DNA from: Thermincola ferriacetica | Lineage (GTDB): Bacteria > Bacillota > Thermincolia > Thermincolales > Thermincolaceae | Reading direction: 5' to 3' | NCBI RefSeq assembly: GCF_001263415.1 | Contig: NZ_LGTE01000006.1 | Span: forward strand, 62,001 to 126,000 | Length of the DNA stretch: 64,000 nucleotides | The notes under the pieces: generated by a model | Told to the model about the DNA's origin: nothing | Database searches by the model: none | The model's input: only the letters and a program-made list of their open reading frames with translations | Shown here: in pieces, positions 44,156-53,530 of the stretch | How the letters are laid out: each line of letters begins with the position of its first letter | Numbering within the stretch: the first letter of the stretch is position 1 | Made by a program: the position numbers and the translations under genes

Positions 44156-45445
44156 ATGAAGACGTTTTCTCTAAGTATAAAACTTTATATTGTTTTTGTG
44201 GTGTTATTAGCAGCATTTCTTTTAGTAAGTTTAATTCCAACTATTGAAATAAATAGTTATAATGTTCAGGGTTTTGTGTTCTTTTTATTATTAGCTATAT
44301 TTGTTGACTCCTTGCCGGTATCTTTACCACGCGGTGGTTATGTTACTGTTTCGATGGCAGTTGATTATGCCAGTATAATCTTGTTTGGTCCCGCCATTTC
44401 AGTATGCATAATGGTTGTTGCAATAGTATTACGTAAATTATTTAAGATAGACAAAAGCCCTTGGTACAAAGTTTTATTTAATTGTGCCCAGGTTGTATTA
44501 GCTGTAGGAACAGCGGGTGTAGTTTTTCAATTATTCAATGGGAATAATGCAGGTGCAGAATTTAATAACTTATTACCCCTTAGTAGTTCAGCAGTGACTT
44601 ACATAATTGTTAACTGTACTGCAGTTTCAATTATACTGGCGCTATCTCAGAAAATTTCTTTACGCACTATTTGGATGACCAATATTCGCTGGTTATTGCC
44701 TAATTTTCTTTTGTTAGCTCCTTTAGGTTTGTTAATGGCTAAGGTTTATCAATATATAGGTTTTCTAGGAATAGTTTTATTTTTTATTCCATTATTACTT
44801 GCTAGATTTATTTTTAAAGCTTATATGGATCTACGTGAAATATATTTTAACACTTTGGAAGCCCTTGCCAGTGCTATTGATGCTAAAGACAGGTATACCA
44901 GGGGCCATTCGGAACGGGTTGCTGAGTATGCATCTCTTATTGCTAGGGCGATGAAGCTTCCGGAAGACCAGGTGGAAATGATCCAACATATGGCTTTGCT
45001 GCACGATGTCGGCAAAATAGGGATTAGCGATGATATACTGTGTAAAAGGGACAAACTGACAGCAGAAGAGTTTGAGATTATTAAAGGTCATTCCGGGCTG
45101 GGGGCCAAAATAATAGAGGCGATGGAAGACCTGGCCGTAAGCAAGGAATATATTTTATATCACCACGAACAATATGCCGGTGGGGGTTATCCCCATGGGC
45201 TATCGGGAGAAGATATTCCGTTGGGAGCACGTATTATCAGTGTTGCCGACGCTTTTGATGCCATGACGTCTGACCGGGCTTACCGACCGAGAAAAAGTTT
45301 TCATGAAGCTTTTGCCATACTTGAAGAAATGTCTGGACAGCAGTTTGACCCACAGGTCGTCAAGGCGTTTTTAAGCGTAATGGATGAAAAGCGTAAGATA
45401 CAGGCGCCAACCAACTGTGATTCTGTATTGCCGGCATCTGAGTAA
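44156..45445 (+). CDS. Membrane HD-GYP phosphodiesterase
   Basis: A ~429-residue protein. Residues ~1-230 hold about seven membrane helices, with LPRGGYVTVSMAVDYASIIL and LFNCAQVVLAVGTA, matching the sensor half of the GGDEF protein at 15.8 kb. The C-terminal HD-GYP domain has RGHSERVAEYA, LLHDVGKIG (His283-Asp284), YHHEQYAGGGYPHGL (the GYP motif) and ISVADAFDAMTSDRAYR. It should degrade c-di-GMP. ATG 44156 follows TAGGTGGG. The membrane half is visibly more AT-rich than the HD-GYP half. Confidence 0.9.
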   Translation: MKTFSLSIKLYIVFVVLLAAFLLVSLIPTIEINSYNVQGFVFFLLLAIFVDSLPVSLPRGGYVTVSMAVDYASIILFGPAISVCIMVVAIVLRKLFKIDKSPWYKVLFNCAQVVLAVGTAGVVFQLFNGNNAGAEFNNLLPLSSSAVTYIIVNCTAVSIILALSQKISLRTIWMTNIRWLLPNFLLLAPLGLLMAKVYQYIGFLGIVLFFIPLLLARFIFKAYMDLREIYFNTLEALASAIDAKDRYTRGHSERVAEYASLIARAMKLPEDQVEMIQHMALLHDVGKIGISDDILCKRDKLTAEEFEIIKGHSGLGAKIIEAMEDLAVSKEYILYHHEQYAGGGYPHGLSGEDIPLGARIISVADAFDAMTSDRAYRPRKSFHEAFAILEEMSGQQFDPQVVKAFLSVMDEKRKIQAPTNCDSVLPASE

Positions 45446-45465
45446 CGGGAAATACGGGTGATTTG

Positions 45466-46725
45466 ATGGTTAGCTTAAAACCGGTGCAGCTTATATTGGA
45501 CAAAGTATATAAAATATTGATCATTGTCGGCGGATTTACACTTTTGTTTTTATTTGGCAATCAGGAAGTTATACTCCATTCGTGGACTGACTTATCCCTG
45601 TTTGTTGTACTCCTGTTGATATCTAATGCCTTCAGGATCAGGCTGTCGGTAAATATTGAATATTCGCTTGCCTTTATCATTGAGCTGGTGGTTATTCAGT
45701 TATTTGGAATGAGCGTTGCTATACTGACAACGTTTATGACCGTGTTTTTGGTAAATACCGTCAAACTGGCAATAGAAAGGAAATGGCCGTTTTATAACAG
45801 CCTTTTCAACGCTGCACTTAGTACCTGTACCGTTGCGGCTGCCGGGTTGGCCTATAATTTGGCAACTGATACTATATTCGGTTTTATAGCAGCTACCATG
45901 GCTTATTTTATAACTGATATTACTTTATTGGCCGTTGTCCAATATGCGGGCCGCAAGAGGAAAATTCCCTTCAAAGATGAATGGTTGGAAATTGGTAAAG
46001 AAATATCGCTGAATTTTTTTGTGCTGGCTCCTTTGGCCTACTTAATACCATATATATTTAATTCGGTGGAAACTCAAAACAGGCTGTTTTTTGTGTTACT
46101 CTTTTTCGTACCGGTTATGCTGGTTAACTATGCCTTTCGGCTGTATACGAACATCCGCCAGAGTTACCTTAATACGGTGAAAACCCTAGTAGCAGTCATT
46201 GAAGTCAAAGATCCGCATGTGCGATGACATGCGGAACGGGTGGCGGGATATGCATTGGCGATAGCCAGGGATATCGGATATACTGACAAGGAATTAACCA
46301 GGCTCCATTATATAGCCCTCCTCCACGATGCCGGAAAAATCGGCATCAAAGATAGGATTCTGAATAAACCTGAAGCTTTAACGGCGGACGAATATGCAGA
46401 GGTCAAACGTCATTCCTTAATCGGCGCCAAGATAATAGAAAAAATAAATTTTTTGAGCAGTGGGGCTGACATAGTCCGATTTCACCATGAACGTTTTGAC
46501 GGCACTGGTTATCCGGCAGGCCTGCGAGGTTATGATATACCGGAAGGGGCCCGTATCTTGGCGGTGGTTGACGCTTTTGACGCCATGACGACGGACCGGC
46601 CATACCGGAAGGCCAAAACTAAGGCAGAGGCCCTGGCGGAACTGGAGTCTTTGGCAGGTAAACAGTTTGACCCGCAGGTAGTAAAAGTGTTTAAAAAAGT
46701 TCTGCATAGACAGGGGGAGATTTAG
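45466..46725 (+). pseudogene. Membrane HD-GYP gene interrupted by one in-frame TGA
   Basis: A paralogue of the preceding gene in a single frame of ~419 codons, broken only by TGA at 46225-46227. The stop replaces the Gly of the R-G-H motif (CGA TGA CAT, against RGHSERV in the paralogue; GGA to TGA is one base change). Before it lie the membrane module (LFNAALSTCTVAAAGLAYNL) and YLNTVKTLVAVIEVKDPHVR. After it the HD-GYP domain is intact: LLHDAGKIG, FHHERFDGTGYPAGL, VVDAFDAMTTDRPYR. No other lesion is seen. It could be a young pseudogene, a read-through gene, a two-piece product (GTG 46240), or a sequence error. Confidence 0.8.
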
Positions 46726-46726
46726 T

Positions 46727-47296
46727 TTGTTACTTGAAACGGTGGTTGTAGCCATTGTCATTGGAGCCTTGGTAGGGGGGAGCCTCTTTAATCTTAAGCA
46801 TCTTTCTTTAAAACACATAGAATTATTTTTTTTATCTTTCATCCTCCAGTCAGCATTAAACTATCTCGTGGGCAAGGGTGTTCAATGGGCAGTTGATTAC
46901 AGGGGTTATATTCATTTATTTTCCTATCTGCCATTGTTTATAGGACTTTTCCTGAACAGAGCGGTTCCGGGCATCAAATTGTTAGGCCTGGGAGTTTTTA
47001 TGAACTTTTTGGTAATTATGCTGAATCAGGGTCTGATGCCGGTGAGGGCTGACTTATTGCCGCCGGCCGTGTTGCAGGCCCTGGAAAAAGGAAACAGCGG
47101 TACTCATGGGTTGATATCGGACAGTACAAAATTGAAGTGGTTGGCGGATCAGATTTTTTGTCCGTTACCTTACCAAAATGAATTGATAAGTATCGGGGAT
47201 ATCGTTATAGATATAGGGGCTTTTTATTTAATTATTAACGCTATGAAAAATAAAGGTGATTATATCAAGTTTACCCATATAAACGGAAAACTGTAA
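46727..47296 (+). CDS. DUF5317 family membrane protein
   Basis: A 189-residue protein with about five membrane helices and the conserved loop LNQGLMPVRADLLPPAVLQA, typical of DUF5317 proteins, which often accompany HD-GYP genes in Firmicutes; their function is unknown. It starts with TTG, with GGGGGAGA seven bases upstream, one base after the stop of the HD-GYP gene, so it is cotranscribed with it. Confidence 0.75.
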   Translation: MLLETVVVAIVIGALVGGSLFNLKHLSLKHIELFFLSFILQSALNYLVGKGVQWAVDYRGYIHLFSYLPLFIGLFLNRAVPGIKLLGLGVFMNFLVIMLNQGLMPVRADLLPPAVLQALEKGNSGTHGLISDSTKLKWLADQIFCPLPYQNELISIGDIVIDIGAFYLIINAMKNKGDYIKFTHINGKL

Positions 47297-47552
47297 AAAA
47301 CCGTATGCTAAAAACCGGGGTTTCTGTGTCAGGATATTTGCCCAAATCAAGCTCATGGCGCGGTGGAAGGTGTGTGGCCGGCAGTACGGTAGATGCCTTG
47401 GCCGGTCGGAACCGGAGGCTCTTTGGCTAATGGCGGTTTACCAGGTACTTCCGCCCCTTGAAAAGGCCTTCTAAAGATGATACAATGGGATATAATGAAT
47501 TCCTGAAATTGTAAGAATTACGGTTTTATTTAAATTAAAAAGAGGTGTAACA
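47297..47552 (+). promoter_or_regulatory. secA leader region with SigA promoter
   Basis: TTGAAA (47458-47463), 17 bases, TACAAT (47481-47486) is a good SigA promoter; TATAAT at 47491 is nearby. The 160 GC-rich bases before it hold short hairpins, for example GGCGG (47432) with CCGCC (47451), but no gene or known RNA. The ribosome site of secA is AAAGAGGTG. Confidence 0.6.
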
Positions 47553-50183
47553 ATGCTTGGGTTTTTAAAAAATTTTTTCGATGACAATGCCAAGGAAATA
47601 AAGAAACTGCAAAAGGTTGTTGATCAAATAAATGCTCTGGAGCCGGAAATCAAGGCTTTGGCCGATTACCGTTTGAAGGCCAAGACGCCGGAATTTAAAG
47701 AGCGCTTAGCCAGGGGAGAAAGCTTGGACGACATCCTGCCGGAGGCTTTTGCTGTTGTCCGGGAAGCATCACGGCGGGTTTTAGGCATGCGCCATTTTGA
47801 TGTGCAGTTGATAGGCGGCATTGTTCTGCACCAGGGGCGGATTGCCGAGATGAAAACCGGTGAGGGCAAGACGCTGGTGGCCACTCTGCCTGCTTACCTG
47901 AATGCGCTTACCGGCAGGGGAGTGCATGTAATTACCGTTAACGATTACCTGGCTACCCGGGACAGTGAGTGGATGGGTCGTATTTATAAATTTCTCGGCC
48001 TGTCTGTGGGGTTAATCGTTCATGGCCAGGACTATGCGCAAAAAAAGGCTGCCTATAATGCTGATATTATTTACGGTACCAACAACGAATTCGGCTTCGA
48101 TTACCTTAGGGACAACATGGCCTTGAGTAAAGAACAACTGGTCCAGAGGGACCTTTATTATGCCATCGTTGACGAAGTGGACAGCATCCTCATCGACGAG
48201 GCGAGAACCCCCCTGATTATTTCGGGCCAGGCAGATAAAGCAACGGATTTATATTACGTAATGGCCAAAATTGTTCCCAAACTGGTTAAAGATGAAGATT
48301 ATACAGTGGATGAAAAGGCCCATATCGTAACCCTGACTGAATCGGGCATAGCCAAGGCCGAAAAGATGCTTGGCGTAGATAATCTTTATGATGATGACAA
48401 GATTGAACTCACCCACCATTTAAATCAGGCTTTGAAGGCCCATGCCCTGATGAAAAGAGACCGCGATTATGTGGTCAAGGATGGAGAGGTTATAATTGTT
48501 GACGAGTTTACAGGCCGTTTGATGTTCGGCCGGCGGTACAGCGAAGGACTGCACCAGGCCATTGAAGCCAAGGAAGGGGTTAAAATCGAAAGAGAATCCC
48601 AGACCCTGGCTACCATTACCTTTCAGAATTATTTCCGGATGTACGAAAAACTGGCGGGTATGACGGGTACGGCCGCAACAGAAGAAGAAGAGTTCAGGAA
48701 AATATACGGTCTAGATGTAGTGGTCATTCCCACCAATAAACCGATGATTCGGAAAGACCTGCCTGACGCCGTCTATAAGACTGAGGCTGCCAAGTTCAGG
48801 GCAGTAGTGGAGGAAATTGCCGAACGCCATGCCAAGGGACAGCCTGTATTGGTAGGTACCATATCCATAGAAAAATCGGAAGAACTTAGCCAAATGCTTA
48901 AGAAAAAAGGCATTAAGCACAATGTTTTGAACGCCAAATATCATGAAAAAGAGGCAGATATCATCGCCCAGGCGGGCAGGCTGGGTGCGGTGACCATTGC
49001 AACCAACATGGCGGGTCGGGGCACCGATATTTTGCTGGGGGGGAACCCCGAATACCTGGCCCATGATGAAATGCGGAGAATAGGCAAAGAACCTGACGAA
49101 GACCCGGAAACCTTTGCCCAACTTGTTGAAAAATATAAAAAGATTACCGATGATGAACACCGGAAGGTGGTTGAACTGGGCGGTCTTCATATAATTGGCA
49201 CGGAGCGCCACGAATCCAGGCGTATTGATAACCAGTTGCGCGGCCGGGCGGGCCGGCAGGGAGACCCGGGTTCCACCAGGTTCTACATCTCGCTGGAAGA
49301 CGACCTGATGCGGTTATTTGGCTCCGATAATATCAGCGGGTTAATGGATAAGCTGGGTATGGAAGAGGATGTTCCGATAGAGCACCCTATTATCACCCGT
49401 TCTATTGAAGCTGCCCAAAAACGGGTGGAGAACAGGAACTTTGACATCAGAAAACACGTTCTTGAATACGACGATGTTATGAATAAGCAGCGGGAAGTTA
49501 TTTATGAGCAGCGACGAAGGGTTCTGGTAGGAGAAAACCTTAAAGAAACGATTATACAGATGATCGAGACCTTGATTGACGGAGCCCTCGATGTTTATTG
49601 CAACAAGGGGGTCCACCCCGAGGAATGGGATTTGGAAGGGCTCCTGCGCTACAGTGAACAGTTGTACCTGCCACACCATGACATTAAAGCTGCCGACCTG
49701 GAAGACATGGGCCGGGATGAGATCAAGGAGTTACTTTTTGAACGTTCAGTGGCATTATATGAGGCCCGCGAAAAGGAACTTGGTGCTGACACCCTGCGGG
49801 AGATTGAAAGAGCGGTGTTGCTGCGGGTGGTTGATGAAAAATGGATGGACCACCTGGATGCCATGGATCAGCTTCGTCAGGGTATCGGTTTGCGGGCCTA
49901 TGGCCAGAAAGACCCGCTGGTGGAATACAAATTTGAAGGTTATGAGATGTTCCAGAACATGATCTTCAGCATTCAGGAAGATGTGGTCAGGTACATCTTC
50001 CGGGTCAGTGTTGTGGAGCAACCGGCAGTTCAGCATCATAATGTTGTCGAAAACAGGTACGCCGAAGAAGAGCCGCGGCAGCCGGTACGGGTTGGAAAGA
50101 AAGTGGGCCGCAATGACCCTTGCCCTTGCGGCAGCGGCAAAAAGTACAAGAAATGTTGTGGAGCGTCAACAGAAGGAAAATGA
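47553..50183 (+). CDS. secA: Preprotein translocase ATPase SecA
   Basis: An 876-residue full-length SecA. Walker A is in [20 protein letters not shown] (~100), the DEAD-like motif is [18 protein letters not shown], with [35 protein letters not shown] and [20 protein letters not shown] further on. The C-terminus keeps the SecB/zinc motif [14 protein letters not shown]. It drives protein export through SecYEG. The hpf-secA-prfB order, here interrupted by insertions, is the Bacillus one. Confidence 0.99.
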   Translation: MLGFLKNFFDDNAKEIKKLQKVVDQINALEPEIKALADYRLKAKTPEFKERLARGESLDDILPEAFAVVREASRRVLGMRHFDVQLIGGIVLHQGRIAEMKTGEGKTLVATLPAYLNALTGRGVHVITVNDYLATRDSEWMGRIYKFLGLSVGLIVHGQDYAQKKAAYNADIIYGTNNEFGFDYLRDNMALSKEQLVQRDLYYAIVDEVDSILIDEARTPLIISGQADKATDLYYVMAKIVPKLVKDEDYTVDEKAHIVTLTESGIAKAEKMLGVDNLYDDDKIELTHHLNQALKAHALMKRDRDYVVKDGEVIIVDEFTGRLMFGRRYSEGLHQAIEAKEGVKIERESQTLATITFQNYFRMYEKLAGMTGTAATEEEEFRKIYGLDVVVIPTNKPMIRKDLPDAVYKTEAAKFRAVVEEIAERHAKGQPVLVGTISIEKSEELSQMLKKKGIKHNVLNAKYHEKEADIIAQAGRLGAVTIATNMAGRGTDILLGGNPEYLAHDEMRRIGKEPDEDPETFAQLVEKYKKITDDEHRKVVELGGLHIIGTERHESRRIDNQLRGRAGRQGDPGSTRFYISLEDDLMRLFGSDNISGLMDKLGMEEDVPIEHPIITRSIEAAQKRVENRNFDIRKHVLEYDDVMNKQREVIYEQRRRVLVGENLKETIIQMIETLIDGALDVYCNKGVHPEEWDLEGLLRYSEQLYLPHHDIKAADLEDMGRDEIKELLFERSVALYEAREKELGADTLREIERAVLLRVVDEKWMDHLDAMDQLRQGIGLRAYGQKDPLVEYKFEGYEMFQNMIFSIQEDVVRYIFRVSVVEQPAVQHHNVVENRYAEEEPRQPVRVGKKVGRNDPCPCGSGKKYKKCCGASTEGK

Positions 50184-50217
50184 CTCCCGCTTGAGGGGGT
50201 ATGAAATACTTGAAATC

Positions 50218-50254
50218 GCGCGCTAAGGAGATTGACCGAAGCGCGCTTTTTTTA
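50218..50254 (+). terminator. Intrinsic terminator after secA
   Basis: GCGCGC repeated as an inverted pair (50218-50223, 50241-50246), followed by seven or more Ts. Confidence 0.88.
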
Positions 50255-50269
50255 TTCTATTTTTGGAAA

Positions 50270-50404
50270 AAGTTATGCGCCGGCTATAAAGTTCTTAGTG
50301 AAAAATCTCGATACTAATTAAAGTTAAGGGGTGTCAACGATGCGGGAAGGCGCAAAATTTTGTCATAACTTGTAGATGCAGGGAGGAAAAACATGGTTCG
50401 GTAG
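50270..50404 (+). ncRNA. Candidate structured leader of motAB
   Basis: AAGTTATG (50270-50277) pairs with CATAACTT (50364-50371), and inside it GCGCC (50277-50281) pairs with GGCGC (50349-50353), enclosing about 65 bases. Just after, GGGAGG (50381) precedes ATG GTT CGG TAG (50393-50404), a three-codon ORF. The motA start is 75 bases further on. No known riboswitch class is recognised. Confidence 0.45.
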
Positions 50405-50478
50405 CCAATAATAAAACATGACATCAATAAATATTATTTGGTCTTATTTAAAACTAATAAAGTGCAGGTGGTTATAGG

Positions 50479-51252
50479 GTGGATTTAACCTCAATATTGG
50501 GAATTATATTTGGCTTACTTTCTTTGGTAGGTGGTTTTGTAGCAGAAAAGGGACATGTAAGTTCTCTATTGGCCGGTTCTGCTGCCCTGATCGTTTTTGG
50601 CGGTACGATTGGCGCCACGGTGGCCAGTTTTAAGATGGAAGATATCAAATCGATTCCTGCTCTTTTGAGGATAGTTTTTAAGGAGCATAAATACGAGGTG
50701 AACGAACTGATTGTAACGTTGGTAGGGTTTGCGGAAAAGGCCCGGCGGGAAGGGCTCCTTTCCCTGGAAAGGGAAACGGCCAACATTGAGGATGATTTCT
50801 TACGCCAGGGCATCCAACTGGTAGTAGACGGAACGGATCCGGCGCTGGTCAGGGACATCCTGGAAACACAGATTGAATTTATGGACCAGCGGCATAAAAT
50901 CGGAGCTGATATCTTTGAATCAGCGGGTGGTTATGCGCCGACAATGGGTATTATCGGTACCGTAATGGGGCTGGTACACGTTTTAGGCAACCTTTCAGAT
51001 CCTGAAAGCTTAGGTCCCGCTATTGCTTCCGCTTTTATCGCCACTTTGTATGGTGTTTCTTCGGCTAACATATTATGGCTGCCCATGGGACATAAACTGA
51101 AGCTGAAGAGTAAACAGGAACGCTTCATCAAGGAAGTGGCCCTGGAAGGAATATTATCTATCCAGGCAGGTGACAACCCGAGTATAGTGGGCGAGAAACT
51201 GAGGGCCTTCCTGTCGGCCAAGGTAAGAAAGGAAACGCAAAAAGAGGTGTAA
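50479..51252 (+). CDS. motA: Flagellar motor stator protein MotA
   Basis: A 257-residue membrane protein with four helices and the MotA family blocks LTSILGIIFGLLSLVGGFVA, AEKARREGLLSLERE (cytoplasmic loop with charged residues contacting FliG), and APTMGIIGTVMGLVHVLGNL followed by AIASAFIATLYGVSSANILW. With MotB it forms the ion channel that drives flagellar rotation. GTG start preceded by AGGTGG. motAB sits between secA and prfB, unlike Bacillus. Confidence 0.96.
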   Translation: MDLTSILGIIFGLLSLVGGFVAEKGHVSSLLAGSAALIVFGGTIGATVASFKMEDIKSIPALLRIVFKEHKYEVNELIVTLVGFAEKARREGLLSLERETANIEDDFLRQGIQLVVDGTDPALVRDILETQIEFMDQRHKIGADIFESAGGYAPTMGIIGTVMGLVHVLGNLSDPESLGPAIASAFIATLYGVSSANILWLPMGHKLKLKSKQERFIKEVALEGILSIQAGDNPSIVGEKLRAFLSAKVRKETQKEV

Positions 51253-51255
51253 GAT

Positions 51256-52077
51256 ATGGGCAAACGGGCCAAGGAGCCGGAAAAGGCGCCCAACCACGAG
51301 CGGTGGTTGATTACATATGCTGACTTAATCACATTATTAATGATATTTTTTATCGTCATGTACACTATCAGCAACGTTAATGCCAAGAAGTTTGCCCAGT
51401 TGTCTTCCTCCCTGAGCAGGGCGTTGGTCGGGCAGAACAGCGGTTACTTTATCGGCGAGGCCCCCGGCCCAGTGGTAATCCCCGGACAGTCTGAAGGCAC
51501 CCAGAAAAAGGAAATGGAAGAAATGCAAAAGGCGAAGGAACAGTTAGACGCCTATATAAAGGGCCAAAACCTGGGCGGGAAAGTTGTGGTTGCCTACGAG
51601 GAACGCGGGCTTGTCATCAGCCTTAAAGAAACCATGTTCTTTGCTATGGGTTCGGCGGAAATCAATCCACGGGCCCAGGAAGTGCTGATAAAAATTGGCC
51701 AGGTGTTAAAAAACATGCCCAATAACCTCAGGATTGAAGGACATACCTGTGACCTGCCCATCAGGACGGCCAAGTTTCCTTCCAACTGGGAACTTTCCAC
51801 GGCCAGGGCCACCAATGTGGTGAAATTTTTGATAGACCGGGTGGGCTTTGACCCGAAGCGCCTGTCGGCGACAGGATACGGGGAATACAGGCCGCTGGTG
51901 CCTAATACCAGTGAAGCCAACCGGGCCATGAACAGACGCGTTGATATTGTGGTGTTACGTACTGTACTAAACCTGGCGGAGCCCAATGGCGACAAAAATG
52001 CCCAGTCCCAGGGCGAAAATGTACAGGGGACCGGTAACAGCATGGAATCACAAAAAAGCAATAATAGCAGTCCATGA
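51256..52077 (+). CDS. motB: Flagellar motor stator protein MotB
   Basis: A 273-residue protein with a single N-terminal membrane helix containing the ion-binding aspartate (RWLITYADLITLLMIFFIVM), a plug/linker region, and a C-terminal OmpA-like peptidoglycan-binding domain (LRIEGHTCDLPI, NWELSTARATNVVKFLI, ANRAMNRRVDIVV). The tail is Gln/Asn/Ser-rich. Whether protons or sodium drive it is not decided from sequence. It follows motA by three bases. Confidence 0.96.
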   Translation: MGKRAKEPEKAPNHERWLITYADLITLLMIFFIVMYTISNVNAKKFAQLSSSLSRALVGQNSGYFIGEAPGPVVIPGQSEGTQKKEMEEMQKAKEQLDAYIKGQNLGGKVVVAYEERGLVISLKETMFFAMGSAEINPRAQEVLIKIGQVLKNMPNNLRIEGHTCDLPIRTAKFPSNWELSTARATNVVKFLIDRVGFDPKRLSATGYGEYRPLVPNTSEANRAMNRRVDIVVLRTVLNLAEPNGDKNAQSQGENVQGTGNSMESQKSNNSSP

Positions 52078-52099
52078 GCCAGTTTTACTTATACTAACC

Positions 52100-52128
52100 A
52101 AGGATGCCCTATTCCGGCATCCTTTTTT
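52100..52128 (+). terminator. Intrinsic terminator after motAB
   Basis: AAGGATGCC/GGCATCCTT stem around CTATTCC with TTTT. Confidence 0.92.
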
Positions 52129-52212
52129 GCTTAATTAAGCAGGAAAAAACAAGGAATCGACTAATTATATTAATACAGCCAATGGTGGGGGATTTTGGAA
52201 AGAGGGAGTTTT

Positions 52213-53397
52213 ATGCAGTTGAAATTAATGTATCAAGGAGAGAAAAACGGGTGCCGGGGAAACGGTGATTGCGACAGGCCTTACTGTGAACGTGACCTGT
52301 TGATGTGCGTTGTTAAGGCTCTGGTACGGCCCCGGTTAATTCCACTGATTAATCGCTTTTTTGAGGTACAGGAGCTTTTTAAACTGGCGGATTTGATATC
52401 ATTGGGGGAAAACCAACTGCATCATGTTTTACGCATGGCTGAATTTGCAGAAATGATTGGAGAGGAGATCCTTATTGAATTAGGTATCGACAAAGCAGAC
52501 TTAATTACGGCTGTGCTTTTTCACGACATAGGCAAAGGGCCGGAAATAGATGATTCGTTTTTTGAGCCCCAATCCGTGAAAAAGAACAAGCCGCCCAAAA
52601 ACCTGAAAAAACATGTTCCCGGCTGGGTCGAGTATAAAGAGCCCATACACCGGCACCTGGTCAAGAGTGTGCGGATATCCGAAACGTATAATATAAAATC
52701 CGGTATTATTGAAGCCATTGCTTTACATCATCATGTAAAAATATACCCTCAGGTGTTAAAGAAAATTGCCCTGGCCCTTTCTTTGGCTCCGATGATATGT
52801 GATGATATACTTTGTTTTCGGCCGGAGCAGTATGCGGCCAAAGGCAGCAACCTGGCCCAGGCAGTGGCCGTTCTTGACCAGTTGTGTGCTATTGAGCGGA
52901 AGTTTCAGGGCAAGATTTACTTATTGGCAGAGCCGGAGAAAATGGAAGACGAACTGGTAAAAGAACTGGTCATAGGGGTGGCGGGACCTGAAGATCCCAG
53001 GTTAAAGCTACTGAATATAAAAATCAGGGCTGGGGCAACGGTAATCCTGTTAGATTTAAAATGCTTTGGCAAATTTGTCCAGTTGCACAGTGAATACGAA
53101 GTGCAGGGGACAAAAAGGGAGATATTGAATACCATCAGGTCTGTTGTCCGCGTTCAGGACAGGAAACGGGAAAGGGATGTGGTAGGACTGGTAGGAGGCG
53201 ATGAGTTCGTGATTATAACCAACGTTGAGGACGAAAACATTATTCGGCTGATAATCAAAAGAATAACGGACGCTGTCAAAGCGCGGACAGGATTTGAGTT
53301 TCGGGTGGGATACGGAATGGGCGGGTCCATCGCGGATAACTTCCACGAAGCCAGGACCAGGTCCAATCTAGAAAAAAAGCCAAAATTTGTAATTTAG
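52213..53397 (+). CDS. Cys-rich HD domain + C-terminal GGDEF protein
   Basis: A ~394-residue protein without membrane segments. The N-terminus has five Cys in 20 residues (NGCRGNGDCDRPYCERDLLMC). An HD domain follows (~55-190) with HHVLRMAEFAEMIGEE, LFHDIGKGPEID and IALHHHVKIYP. The C-terminal ~120 residues are a reduced GGDEF domain: GLVGGDEFVI (GGDEF ~328-332) is intact and the metal-site Asp is in ILLDLKCFGK, but the usual N-x-x-x-D and GHxxGD residues are absent. Activity is therefore unclear. ATG 52213 follows GAGGGAG; TTG 52195 with GGTGGGGG is an alternative start. Confidence 0.75.
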   Translation: MQLKLMYQGEKNGCRGNGDCDRPYCERDLLMCVVKALVRPRLIPLINRFFEVQELFKLADLISLGENQLHHVLRMAEFAEMIGEEILIELGIDKADLITAVLFHDIGKGPEIDDSFFEPQSVKKNKPPKNLKKHVPGWVEYKEPIHRHLVKSVRISETYNIKSGIIEAIALHHHVKIYPQVLKKIALALSLAPMICDDILCFRPEQYAAKGSNLAQAVAVLDQLCAIERKFQGKIYLLAEPEKMEDELVKELVIGVAGPEDPRLKLLNIKIRAGATVILLDLKCFGKFVQLHSEYEVQGTKREILNTIRSVVRVQDRKRERDVVGLVGGDEFVIITNVEDENIIRLIIKRITDAVKARTGFEFRVGYGMGGSIADNFHEARTRSNLEKKPKFVI

Positions 53398-53530
53398 GCC
53401 GGCGGCTGCAGCAGGCCTGTTATTTTTGACAAAAAACAGTCTAAAAAGTATAATAAAAAGTATTGTGGAAAGTAGAGTCAATAGTAGCTAATTTTGTTAC
53501 TATATTAAACAGGATTTTGGAGGGTTAAAA

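Noticed and set aside
46225-46227. Selenocysteine codon in the second HD-GYP gene
   Set aside because: The TGA stands at a Gly position of R-G-H, not at a Cys or catalytic site, and no stem-loop typical of a SECIS element was seen directly after it.
47297-47457. 4.5S/SRP RNA or other known RNA before secA
   Set aside because: TTTACCAGGT looks like part of the SRP RNA, but the conserved GGAAGGAAGCAGC core is absent.
49576-49962. Overlapping + strand ORF inside secA
   Set aside because: It is in an alternative frame of a perfectly conserved secA region.
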